DNA from: UBA1715 sp045599365
Lineage (GTDB): Bacteria; Bacteroidota; Bacteroidia; Bacteroidales; UBA1715
Assembly (NCBI GenBank): GCA_045599365.1
Contig: JAZRVS010000072.1
Location: forward strand, 1-26,002
Length of the DNA stretch: 26,002 nucleotides
Reading direction: 5' to 3'
In this document: in pieces, positions 15,056-22,314 of the stretch
How the letters are laid out: each line of letters begins with the position of its first letter
How positions within the stretch are numbered: the first letter of the stretch is position 1
The notes under the pieces: generated by a model
Seen by the model: only the letters and a program-made list of their open reading frames with translations
Database searches by the model: none
Told to the model about the DNA's origin: nothing
Program-made: the position numbers and the translations under genes

Positions 15056-16321
15056 GGTTTTTTGTTTCTTCTTTTTTGCTGCTGGGAACAACACATTATT
15101 TAATATCAGCCTATACCCTGCCGAATTTTTATGATTATCCAGTTCTGTAGGCGCATCACCTACATAATGACGATAATCTTCGGGATCGTGTCCTCCGTAA
15201 AATGTCCACGTTCCTTTACCAAATGTTCCGTGAATATACTTTGCTTCTTTTGCCGATTTTAACTCTCCCATAATGATTGTAGTTGGTTTGAGCAAATCTT
15301 CGTTAAACGCGGTTGTTTGTCCCATAAAACCTTTGATGATATTAGTATGATTTTGGCACAACATAGTTGGAACAGGGTCCCATTTGGCTGAAAATTCAAA
15401 CAAAGTAAAAAAATCCGCATTTTCATTCACTTTTCGAGTTTCTGTAACATCAATATCCGAATATTCATATTCCAACGGATTTCGACGTAATGTAAAATTT
15501 TGAAAAGCTAAGCAGTTTCCATAGTCCAATTTGGACTGTGCTTGCGGATCTGCAGGATCGCCATCAAACATACTTTCGCATATATCAACATTTTCAGCAG
15601 ATAAAGCAATATCAAAGGAATCTGCGCCAGAACACATTGCGAATAAGAATCCGCCATTCTCAACATAAGATTTAATTGTTTTAACAACAAATAGCTTTAA
15701 ATCAGACACTTTTGAAAAGCCAAACTTTTTAGCTTCAAGTTCTGCATTCCGCTGTTGTTCTATATACCATGGTGCATTTTTGTAACTAGCATAGAACTTT
15801 CCATATTGACCAGTAAAATCCTCGTGATGCATGTGTAACCAATCATATTTTGACAATTCTCCATTCACTATTTCCGCATCATAAATAACAGTATATGGTA
15901 TTTCTGCATAAGTCAACGCGAGTGTTACCGCATCGTCCCATGGCAATTTATCTTTCGGAGAATAGACTGCCATTTTCGGAGCTTTTTCAAGCTTTATCGC
16001 GTCCATATTCACATCATCTGATGATACTTCTGCCATAATTGAAGAAACTTTTGAGTCTGCAATTATTTCGTACGAAACCCCTCGTATGTCGCATTGAGAC
16101 TTAATATCTGGGTTATATTCTATTAAAAAACTACCACCGCGATAATTCAACAACCAATCAATTGTTACATTGTTTTGTAAAACCCAATAGGCAATACCAT
16201 ACGCTTTCAAATGATTTTTCTGCGTATTATCCATTGGAATTAAAAATCCAAAAGAATAGCATTGCATTGTAGCAACACAAAAAAGCATGAACAAAATTAT
16301 TCTTTTTGGATAGCGAAACAT
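15053..16321 (-). CDS. Secreted conserved protein of unknown function (often labelled 'asparagine synthetase B' in Bacteroidales)
   Basis: A 422-residue protein beginning with a signal peptide (MFRYPKRIILFMLFCVATMQC then YSFG). The start of the mature part (FLIPMDNTQKNHLKAYGIAYWVLQ, LLNYRGGSF) is, to my memory, a conserved Bacteroidales family carrying the label asparagine synthetase B. No N-terminal nucleophile cysteine and no PP-loop of a real AsnB is visible, so that label looks wrong. A central part (PKMAVYSPKDKLPWDDAVTLALTYAEIPYTVIYD, YDWLHMHHEDF, GGFLFAMCSGADSFDIAL) resembles the class I glutamine-amidotransferase-like Rossmann fold, with Cys in a nucleophile-elbow-like position. GKGTWTFYGGHDPEDYRH near the end fits the same idea. 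The C-terminus is lysine-rich. It follows dnaB after 16 bases. The function is unknown. Confidence 0.75.
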   Translation of the reverse strand: MFRYPKRIILFMLFCVATMQCYSFGFLIPMDNTQKNHLKAYGIAYWVLQNNVTIDWLLNYRGGSFLIEYNPDIKSQCDIRGVSYEIIADSKVSSIMAEVSSDDVNMDAIKLEKAPKMAVYSPKDKLPWDDAVTLALTYAEIPYTVIYDAEIVNGELSKYDWLHMHHEDFTGQYGKFYASYKNAPWYIEQQRNAELEAKKFGFSKVSDLKLFVVKTIKSYVENGGFLFAMCSGADSFDIALSAENVDICESMFDGDPADPQAQSKLDYGNCLAFQNFTLRRNPLEYEYSDIDVTETRKVNENADFFTLFEFSAKWDPVPTMLCQNHTNIIKGFMGQTTAFNEDLLKPTTIIMGELKSAKEAKYIHGTFGKGTWTFYGGHDPEDYRHYVGDAPTELDNHKNSAGYRLILNNVLFPAAKKKKQKT

Positions 16322-16337
16322 TACTTAATTCAATAGA

Positions 16338-17879
16338 TTAAAAAGGTATAGAGTTATCTGATTGAGCAGAATACAATCCATCGCCACCGCCAAACATTGG
16401 CACTTCATCTGCGCCAGTATTAAGTGAAGATTGTATCACTTCTTGAGTACCGCTCATTTCTTCTCTATTATCAACAACCCCACTACTCAATTTATCCAAA
16501 AACTTCATGTACTGACCTTCAAAAATAAGTTCTACATCCTTACTTGAACCATGACGGTTTTTGGCAATTATCAATTTTGCATCTTTTGAAATATCATTTC
16601 CATCTTTATCCTCATTACGATGTGTTGCCTTAGCTTCACGATGAATAAACAAAACCATATCTGCATCTTGTTCTATTGCACCCGATTCACGAAGGTCTGA
16701 AAGGCGAGGAATTTTATCATCACGCCCTTCAACAGAACGATTCAACTGAGAAAGAGCAATAACAGGAACCTTCAATTCCATTGCCACCGATTTAATTTGT
16801 CGAGAAATTGCACTAATTTCTTGTTCTCGGCTAAATGTATTTCCCCCAGACATTAACTGTAAATAGTCAACTATGATACAATCAACATTGTAGCGCTCCT
16901 TCATTCTTCTACATTTGGAACGGAAATCGTAAATATTCAAACCTGGTGTATCGTCAAAATAAATTGGAGCTGTAGAAATACGTTCTTTTGCAGCAGCAAG
17001 ACGTTCTAATTCTGTATCGTTCACATTGCCCGTTTGCAACCTTGTTTGCGACAATTCCGACTCTCCAACTAACAAACGCATTGCCAATTGTTCGCAACTC
17101 ATTTCAAGAGAAAACATTCCCACAGCAAACCCATTCGGATGATTATCGTCAACCATACGAACCATATTTTGTATCATTGAAATAACAAAGGCTGTTTTTC
17201 CCATACCAGGACGAGCTGCTAAAACTATCATACTACCTGGTTGCCAACCAGCAGTTAAACGGTCTAATTCCGTGTAACCACTTGGAACACCAGTAATATC
17301 TTTACTATGTCCTTTCGCTTCCAAAATATGTTTAAACACTTCCTCTGCAGCATCTTTTACGCATACAATGCTCCGCTTTTGTAAACTTTGATCAGTTACA
17401 GTCAAAACTTCTCGTTCTGCCATATCTGTCAATTCATTTATTTGACAACTTGGATCAAATGCCTTGTCTGCTATCAATGCTGAAACGCGTATCAATTCTC
17501 GTTGTATATATTTCTGAACTAACAATTTAGCATTATATTCAATATTAGCAGACGATGCAACACGCATTGTTAAATCGGTAATATACGAAGCGCCACCAAT
17601 AGCATCTAATTTTTCTTGTTCTTGTAACTTTTGAATAACAGAAATCAAGGTAATTGGTGTATTTGACTTTGCAACGGCCTCCATTGCATCAAACACATCT
17701 TGATTTTTGGGAAGAAAAAACACGTCTTTTTTGAGAAGATTCATCACATCGGAGATTGCATCTTCACAAATCATAATTTGTCCTAATACAGTTTCTTCAA
17801 GTTGTTCTGAATGAGGTGCTATTTTGCCTCCATAATCAACTTTTACGATTGTTTCGTTTTGATAATTTCGCTTTGCCAT
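16338..17879 (-). CDS. dnaB: Replicative DNA helicase
   Basis: DnaB, 513 residues from the ATG at 17879, is the hexameric fork helicase. The N-terminal domain includes PHSEQLEETVLGQIM (22-36) and VFFLPKNQDVFDAM. The RecA-like motor has Walker A ARPGMGKTA (222-230), SLEMSCEQLAMRLL, the Walker B stretch CIIVDYLQLM, the arginine-containing SREQEISAISRQIKS and LRESGAIEQDADMVLFIHRE. The frame runs further upstream to a TTG at 17930, but that stretch contains the -33/-7 promoter, so the ATG followed by AKRNYQNE is the start. The C-terminus (MFGGGDGLYSAQSDNSIPF) is acidic and flexible. No intein is present. The secreted unknown follows 16 bases later. Confidence 0.97.
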   Translation of the reverse strand: MAKRNYQNETIVKVDYGGKIAPHSEQLEETVLGQIMICEDAISDVMNLLKKDVFFLPKNQDVFDAMEAVAKSNTPITLISVIQKLQEQEKLDAIGGASYITDLTMRVASSANIEYNAKLLVQKYIQRELIRVSALIADKAFDPSCQINELTDMAEREVLTVTDQSLQKRSIVCVKDAAEEVFKHILEAKGHSKDITGVPSGYTELDRLTAGWQPGSMIVLAARPGMGKTAFVISMIQNMVRMVDDNHPNGFAVGMFSLEMSCEQLAMRLLVGESELSQTRLQTGNVNDTELERLAAAKERISTAPIYFDDTPGLNIYDFRSKCRRMKERYNVDCIIVDYLQLMSGGNTFSREQEISAISRQIKSVAMELKVPVIALSQLNRSVEGRDDKIPRLSDLRESGAIEQDADMVLFIHREAKATHRNEDKDGNDISKDAKLIIAKNRHGSSKDVELIFEGQYMKFLDKLSSGVVDNREEMSGTQEVIQSSLNTGADEVPMFGGGDGLYSAQSDNSIPF

Positions 17880-17899
17880 TTGTATAATTTCAAGTACGA

Positions 17900-17931
17900 C
17901 AAAAATACACAACAACTCTATTTCTGTCAAA
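17900..17931 (-). promoter_or_regulatory. dnaB promoter with -33 and -7 boxes
   Basis: On the minus strand TTTG (17931-17928) is followed after exactly 20 bases by TATTTTTG (17907-17900). This matches the Bacteroides primary sigma pattern TTTG-N19-21-TAnnTTTG at both boxes. The dnaB ATG lies 20 bases beyond the -7 box. It is the best promoter match in the window. Confidence 0.75.
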
Positions 17932-17966
17932 AATAAATATAAACATCAAACTGTTTGATTGATGTT
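17930..17966 (-). terminator. Possible terminator after fmt
   Basis: On the minus strand AACATCAA (17966-17959) pairs with TTGATGTT (17949-17942), an 8-bp stem around a 9-base loop, followed by the U-rich TTATATTTATTTTTG. The stem is AT-rich and modest, but the position, between the fmt stop and the dnaB promoter, is right for a terminator. Confidence 0.5.
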
Positions 17967-17977
17967 GAAAAACTGTT

Positions 17978-18937
17978 CTATTCCACTATAGAAACATCAT
18001 TGAAAGAAAAACCTCTTAAAAAATCAGAAATATTCATTCTCTTCTTTCCTTCAAGTTGAATTTCAATAGGTTGTACATAACCATCAAGTGTTGAAATTGC
18101 AATAGAATTATTTTTTTCAACTATTTGACCAACTTTCATAGTATGTTGCTCTAAAAGTACTTCTGCCGAAAAAATCTTAAAAACAAAAGTGTTTTCTCCT
18201 TTTTGTATAGTCGTCCACGCTCCTGGATATGGTGAAAAACCTCGAATTAAATTATTGATTTTAATAGATTTTTCGTCCCAACTAATCTTACACGTTTCTT
18301 TAAAAATTTTAGGAGCGGGTTTTAAATCTGTTTCATTTACGAACAATGTTGTTTGTTCTATACCTTGTTGTTTTCCCGTTTCCAACAATTGCAATGTTTC
18401 TATTAACAATTGAGAGCCAGATTCTTGCAATTTATCGTGAAGAGTTCCAACAGTTTCATAGTCAGTAATATCAACTTCTTTTTGCAAAAGAATATTACCC
18501 GTATCAATAACTTCGTTTATAATAAAACTTGTTACACCAGTTTTCTTTTCTCCGTTAATAATAGCCCAATTGATTGGTGCAGCTCCGCGATATTGTGGTA
18601 AAAGTGAAGCATGAATATTGATTGTCCCAATTTTTGGAATTTGCCACACAACTTTAGGTAACATTTTAAAAGCTACAACAACAATCAAATCAATATTAAG
18701 ATTGTGCAGAGTTTGTAAAAAATCTTCTGACTTTAAAGATTCTGGTTGAATTATAGGAAGATTTTTTTCTTTAGCAAAAACTTTTACCGCCGATTCGTTT
18801 ATTTTTTTACCTCTTCCTGCTGGTTTATCTTGTCCAGTAACAACTGCAACAACATTGTAATTATGTTCCAACATAATTTGCAGTGGACGAACTGCAAATT
18901 CGGGATTTCCCATATAAACGATTCGAAGATTACTCAT
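17978..18937 (-). CDS. fmt: Methionyl-tRNA formyltransferase
   Basis: Fmt, 319 residues from the ATG at 18937, formylates initiator Met-tRNA using 10-formyl-tetrahydrofolate. The N-terminal formyltransferase domain shows LRIVYMGNPEFAV (4-16), and INIHASLLPQYRGAAPINWAI with the catalytic Asn107 and His109; Asp145 in VIDTGNIL completes the usual Asn-His-Asp set. A C-terminal OB-like domain begins at about 205. An upstream ATG at 18970 would add eleven residues, but the chosen start shares one base with the kinase stop (TAATG), as at other junctions here, and matches the family N-terminus. It appears to be the third gene of the wza-wzc-like transcript, an unusual partner for a translation enzyme. 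Confidence 0.95.
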   Translation of the reverse strand: MSNLRIVYMGNPEFAVRPLQIMLEHNYNVVAVVTGQDKPAGRGKKINESAVKVFAKEKNLPIIQPESLKSEDFLQTLHNLNIDLIVVVAFKMLPKVVWQIPKIGTINIHASLLPQYRGAAPINWAIINGEKKTGVTSFIINEVIDTGNILLQKEVDITDYETVGTLHDKLQESGSQLLIETLQLLETGKQQGIEQTTLFVNETDLKPAPKIFKETCKISWDEKSIKINNLIRGFSPYPGAWTTIQKGENTFVFKIFSAEVLLEQHTMKVGQIVEKNNSIAISTLDGYVQPIEIQLEGKKRMNISDFLRGFSFNDVSIVE

Positions 18938-21363
18938 TATTTGTTCTTTTTGAACAGACGTTTGTACCATGGAACTTGTTCAGAACCTTCATCGGTATAA
19001 TAACCATGATGTTGATTTTTGTCTCGATACGTTCCGTAACCATAGCCATAACCGTATCCTACTTCAAGGGCAACGTCATTTAACAAAATAGATAGATTAT
19101 CAATTTGATGTTCTTTTGCTAAAGAATTTACCAATGCAATGGATTCTCTATTGGTATAATTTTGTCGCATTACAAAGATATTACATCTTGCATATTTGCC
19201 AATGGCAATTGTATCTGCAACCAAACCAATTGGAGGCGTATCAAGTACTATATAATCGTAACCACGTTGTTTACAATTATCCATAAAGGCGTCAAATTCT
19301 GGACTTTCAATCAATTCGGCTGGATTTGGAGGAATAGGACCAGCAACAATCACATCAAGATTTGGCACATCAGTTTTAAGAATAACATCATCCAAGGAAT
19401 CACGACCAATCAAATGTGTTGTTACGCCAATGTTATTTGAAACATTGAACATTTCTGCCAAACGAGGTTTTCGTAAATCTAAACCTATAAGAAGAACTTT
19501 TTTATTAACAAGCGATATAATTGCCGCAAGATTCAATGCACAGAAAGACTTTCCTTCCCCCGAAATAGTTGATGTTAACGCAACAACCTTCGTTTTGGAA
19601 GTATCTTTCATAAAAAACACTAAATTTGATCGTATTGCACGAAATGACTCTGCGATAGAAGACTTTGGGTTCGTTTTTACAGGAATCACATCTGAATGTC
19701 GATTATGTAAAATAGTACCTATAATAGGAACCTTCGTTTTCCCTTCAATTTCTTTCTTATCCTTTATTGTCTTGTCAATATAATCGCAGAAAATAATTAT
19801 TGCGCTTGGAATACAAACGCCCAAGAACAATGCTATCAATAGCAACATTTTTGTCTTTGGAAATGATTGTCTTGCATTTTCTGCACGTGCTTCATCAATG
19901 ATACGAATATCCGAAACATTTGCTGCTTTTGTCAAACCAATCTCAGCTTTCTTTTGAAGCAAGAAACTATAAACCGTATTGTTAATATCAAACTTACGTT
20001 GAATACTTATCAATTCACGTTCTGTGCTTGGCAACTGTTGTATTTCTGCATCAGTTTTATCTATTTCTTTTTTAATTTCATTCAACTCAAGTTTTGTTGA
20101 TTCAATCAAACTATTTACGTTATCAACCAACGAACCAATAGTCTGTCCAATTTTCATATTAACTATCTGCAAGGTTGGGTTGTCTGGTGTTGCACTGTAC
20201 AACAAAACTTGTTTTTCCGTATATAAATGATTTAACTGTGAAATTAACGAATTTAAAAGTGGGTCATCTATTCCCGTAATAGACGGCATCTTGATTTCTT
20301 GTTCATTATCAGATTTTATTGAACGAAGGATATAGTTATAGTATTTTAAGCGGATATCAAGTTGTGATTTTCCTTTCTCTTGTTCCTCCAATTTTTTATA
20401 CAACAAAGAACCCTCATCACTCAAATTTACAATTTTGTTACTTGATCTAAATTGTTCCAAATTTGTTTCTGCAAACATCAATGAATCTGATATTTGCGTC
20501 AATTGTTCCGAGATAAATTGTTCTGATTTACGAGATGTTTCGTTTTTCAATTCCAAATCTTGTACAATCGCAACTGCACAAAGACCATTTATAAAGTCTG
20601 TGGCTTTTTGGGGATTGCTATCCTTTATCGTTAGGTTTACCATAGTCCCCTTCTTTGTGCTTGATTCAACGACAAGATTTTTTTGATACATTTTTGTCAA
20701 TGTATTGTAATTGTTGATAATAAAACAATAATCTAATCGTTTATCCTTGAAATTCTTCATATCAAAATTATCTGCCTTGCGAAGTGTGAATTTACAAGTA
20801 GAATCTTGATAGGTTTCACCCCACACCATCAACTGAGAAATTTTAACGGAATCTCTATCAATTGACAAACGATATTCGTCATCCGAAATAATTTTCACAT
20901 CAATAATCTCGGGGGTATATTTATTTTTGTCATTATAATCGTTGTAACTCGTATCCAAATCAACAACGAATGGAGAAGCATCATAAATCTCCACATTGTG
21001 AACGCGACCGTTGTTAAAAAAAGATACCTGATAATTCAAAGTCTCTAATGTCCTGCGAACCAATGTGTACGATTGTAAAAGACCTATTTGGTTATCAATA
21101 TTCGTTTTTCCTCCTGACATTGAACCGAAGTCTTTCAACACAGCTCCCATGCTACCTAAAGCATCTTCTTTTTCAACAATCATTATCTGTGTTGACGCTT
21201 CAAATTCCTTTGTCGCATACCTATTTACAAGGAATGCAATTGCCCCACAAATCATACACGACAAGAGTATCCAATACCACTTAGAAAGAAGTAATCTAAC
21301 GTAAGCAAGGATATCTATTTCTTCGTCTATTTCTATATTTTGTTCGTTTGTCATTTTTGTCAT
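18937..21363 (-). CDS. Wzc-type polysaccharide co-polymerase / bacterial tyrosine autokinase
   Basis: An 808-residue inner-membrane protein. Two membrane segments (about 28-47 and 505-526) flank a long periplasmic Wzz-type chain-length region with extended coiled coil (about 265-460) and a GNVR-like segment near 445-475. The cytoplasmic BY-kinase domain has Walker A STISGEGKS (598-606), Walker A' LLIGLDLRK with Asp629, and Walker B IVLDTPP (705-711). The C-terminal tail contains eight tyrosines (770, 772, 774, 776, 779, 788, 789, 800), the autophosphorylation cluster expected of this family. It works with a Wza-type outer-membrane protein to assemble and export capsule or exopolysaccharide. 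TAATG overlaps join it to the genes on both sides. Confidence 0.93.
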   Translation of the reverse strand: MTKMTNEQNIEIDEEIDILAYVRLLLSKWYWILLSCMICGAIAFLVNRYATKEFEASTQIMIVEKEDALGSMGAVLKDFGSMSGGKTNIDNQIGLLQSYTLVRRTLETLNYQVSFFNNGRVHNVEIYDASPFVVDLDTSYNDYNDKNKYTPEIIDVKIISDDEYRLSIDRDSVKISQLMVWGETYQDSTCKFTLRKADNFDMKNFKDKRLDYCFIINNYNTLTKMYQKNLVVESSTKKGTMVNLTIKDSNPQKATDFINGLCAVAIVQDLELKNETSRKSEQFISEQLTQISDSLMFAETNLEQFRSSNKIVNLSDEGSLLYKKLEEQEKGKSQLDIRLKYYNYILRSIKSDNEQEIKMPSITGIDDPLLNSLISQLNHLYTEKQVLLYSATPDNPTLQIVNMKIGQTIGSLVDNVNSLIESTKLELNEIKKEIDKTDAEIQQLPSTERELISIQRKFDINNTVYSFLLQKKAEIGLTKAANVSDIRIIDEARAENARQSFPKTKMLLLIALFLGVCIPSAIIIFCDYIDKTIKDKKEIEGKTKVPIIGTILHNRHSDVIPVKTNPKSSIAESFRAIRSNLVFFMKDTSKTKVVALTSTISGEGKSFCALNLAAIISLVNKKVLLIGLDLRKPRLAEMFNVSNNIGVTTHLIGRDSLDDVILKTDVPNLDVIVAGPIPPNPAELIESPEFDAFMDNCKQRGYDYIVLDTPPIGLVADTIAIGKYARCNIFVMRQNYTNRESIALVNSLAKEHQIDNLSILLNDVALEVGYGYGYGYGTYRDKNQHHGYYTDEGSEQVPWYKRLFKKNK

Positions 21364-22142
21364 TATTTAAGCACGGATCTAAAGAACGTAAGTGTTGTTA
21401 CCAAAGTTGTTAAACCACTGAAAACCAATGTAATTGTATTAGAATTCAATCTAAATGCACGTAATGGCAATGGTTCCACAATAACTATATCGTTTGGCAA
21501 CAAATAAAATTGTTCTGTTCCAAGTGTATTTTCTTTCGTTATATCAACCCGAAATGTAATATTTTCATTATTGATTGTTCTAACAATAAGGATACTTTTT
21601 CTATTCCCAAATTGGGTTACATCACCTGCAAGTGCAAGAGCTTCAAACAAATTGATACTATTACGAAGAATATTATATGTTCCAGGACGATTAACTTCAC
21701 CCAAAACAGATATTTTCGTATTCAACAACTTCAAAATGACTGTCGCATTTTTAAAATAACTATCTATTCGTGACTGGACCTTTCGTTCTGCATCACTTAT
21801 TGACAATGTGGCAACATGAATGGTATCAAGCATTGGTAAACGTATGTAACCTTTTTCATCTATGGTATAACCTTTCAACGCTGTAGAAACCTCTCCTGTT
21901 GCCGAGGAACCACCCCTATCATCAAGATTGAACAAAGCACTTGTTTCTTTATCTAAACTTAAAACCTTGATATAAACTACATCTCCTGGTTGAAGGATTA
22001 CACTCAAATCATTCCTATTGAATGCCATCACAGTATCACCCTTTGGATGATCATTCATGTATATAAGTTTTTTTCTTGACGTACAACTTGTTGCCAATAT
22101 TATAACAATGCATATAATGCTAAAAAGAAGATTCTTCTTCAT
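21363..22142 (-). CDS. Wza-type polysaccharide export outer-membrane lipoprotein
   Basis: A 259-residue lipoprotein. The signal peptide ends in the lipobox LATSC with Cys20; the next residues (TSRKK) lack an acidic surface-export signal, so an inner-leaflet or pore position is expected. The export domain has VILQPGDVVYIKVLS, and ISVLGEVNRPGTYNI with INLFEALALAGDVTQFGNRKSI is a soluble-ligand-binding beta-grasp (SLBB) unit. The last 25 residues (SNTITLVFSGLTTLVTTLTFF) are hydrophobic and probably membrane-embedded. At 259 residues it is shorter than E. coli Wza (about 379) and has one SLBB unit, as is common in Bacteroidota. It is the first gene of the unit with the tyrosine kinase and fmt. 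Confidence 0.92.
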   Translation of the reverse strand: MKKNLLFSIICIVIILATSCTSRKKLIYMNDHPKGDTVMAFNRNDLSVILQPGDVVYIKVLSLDKETSALFNLDDRGGSSATGEVSTALKGYTIDEKGYIRLPMLDTIHVATLSISDAERKVQSRIDSYFKNATVILKLLNTKISVLGEVNRPGTYNILRNSINLFEALALAGDVTQFGNRKSILIVRTINNENITFRVDITKENTLGTEQFYLLPNDIVIVEPLPLRAFRLNSNTITLVFSGLTTLVTTLTFFRSVLK

Positions 22143-22159
22143 AAGGGAACATTTTATTG

Positions 22160-22167
22160 CAAAAATA
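22160..22167 (-). promoter_or_regulatory. Candidate -7 promoter box of the wza-like gene
   Basis: The minus strand reads TATTTTTG, matching TAnnTTTG, 17 bases before the ATG. A TTTA at 18 bases upstream is a near-match for the -33 box. The 5' leader would be only about ten bases. Confidence 0.55.
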
Positions 22168-22285
22168 GTAAATAGTATAAATTTCTAAACATCTTTCTTA
22201 ATTTTTATTAAAAACTATTTTTTACAACAACCTCTTTTAAACTCTTAATTTTCTCTTCTTCATTCCTATTGTTTAACTTTTTTAC

Positions 22286-22293
22286 TACTTTTG
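22286..22293 (+). promoter_or_regulatory. Candidate -7 promoter box of alaS
   Basis: The plus strand reads TACTTTTG, an exact TAnnTTTG match, 21 bases before the preferred alaS ATG. It shares a 166-base divergent region with the wza-like promoter. No good -33 TTTG is seen; the remaining sequence of this region is AT-rich without other structure. Confidence 0.55.
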
Positions 22294-22314
22294 CGCACGT
22301 AAAATAATATGTAT

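Noticed and set aside
17880..17930. 17-residue N-terminal extension of DnaB from a TTG
   Set aside because: The extension is encoded by the -33/-7 promoter itself and is not similar to DnaB N-termini.
18938..18970. Upstream ATG adding eleven residues to Fmt
   Set aside because: The internal ATG forms the TAATG junction used at neighbouring genes and gives the normal family N-terminus.
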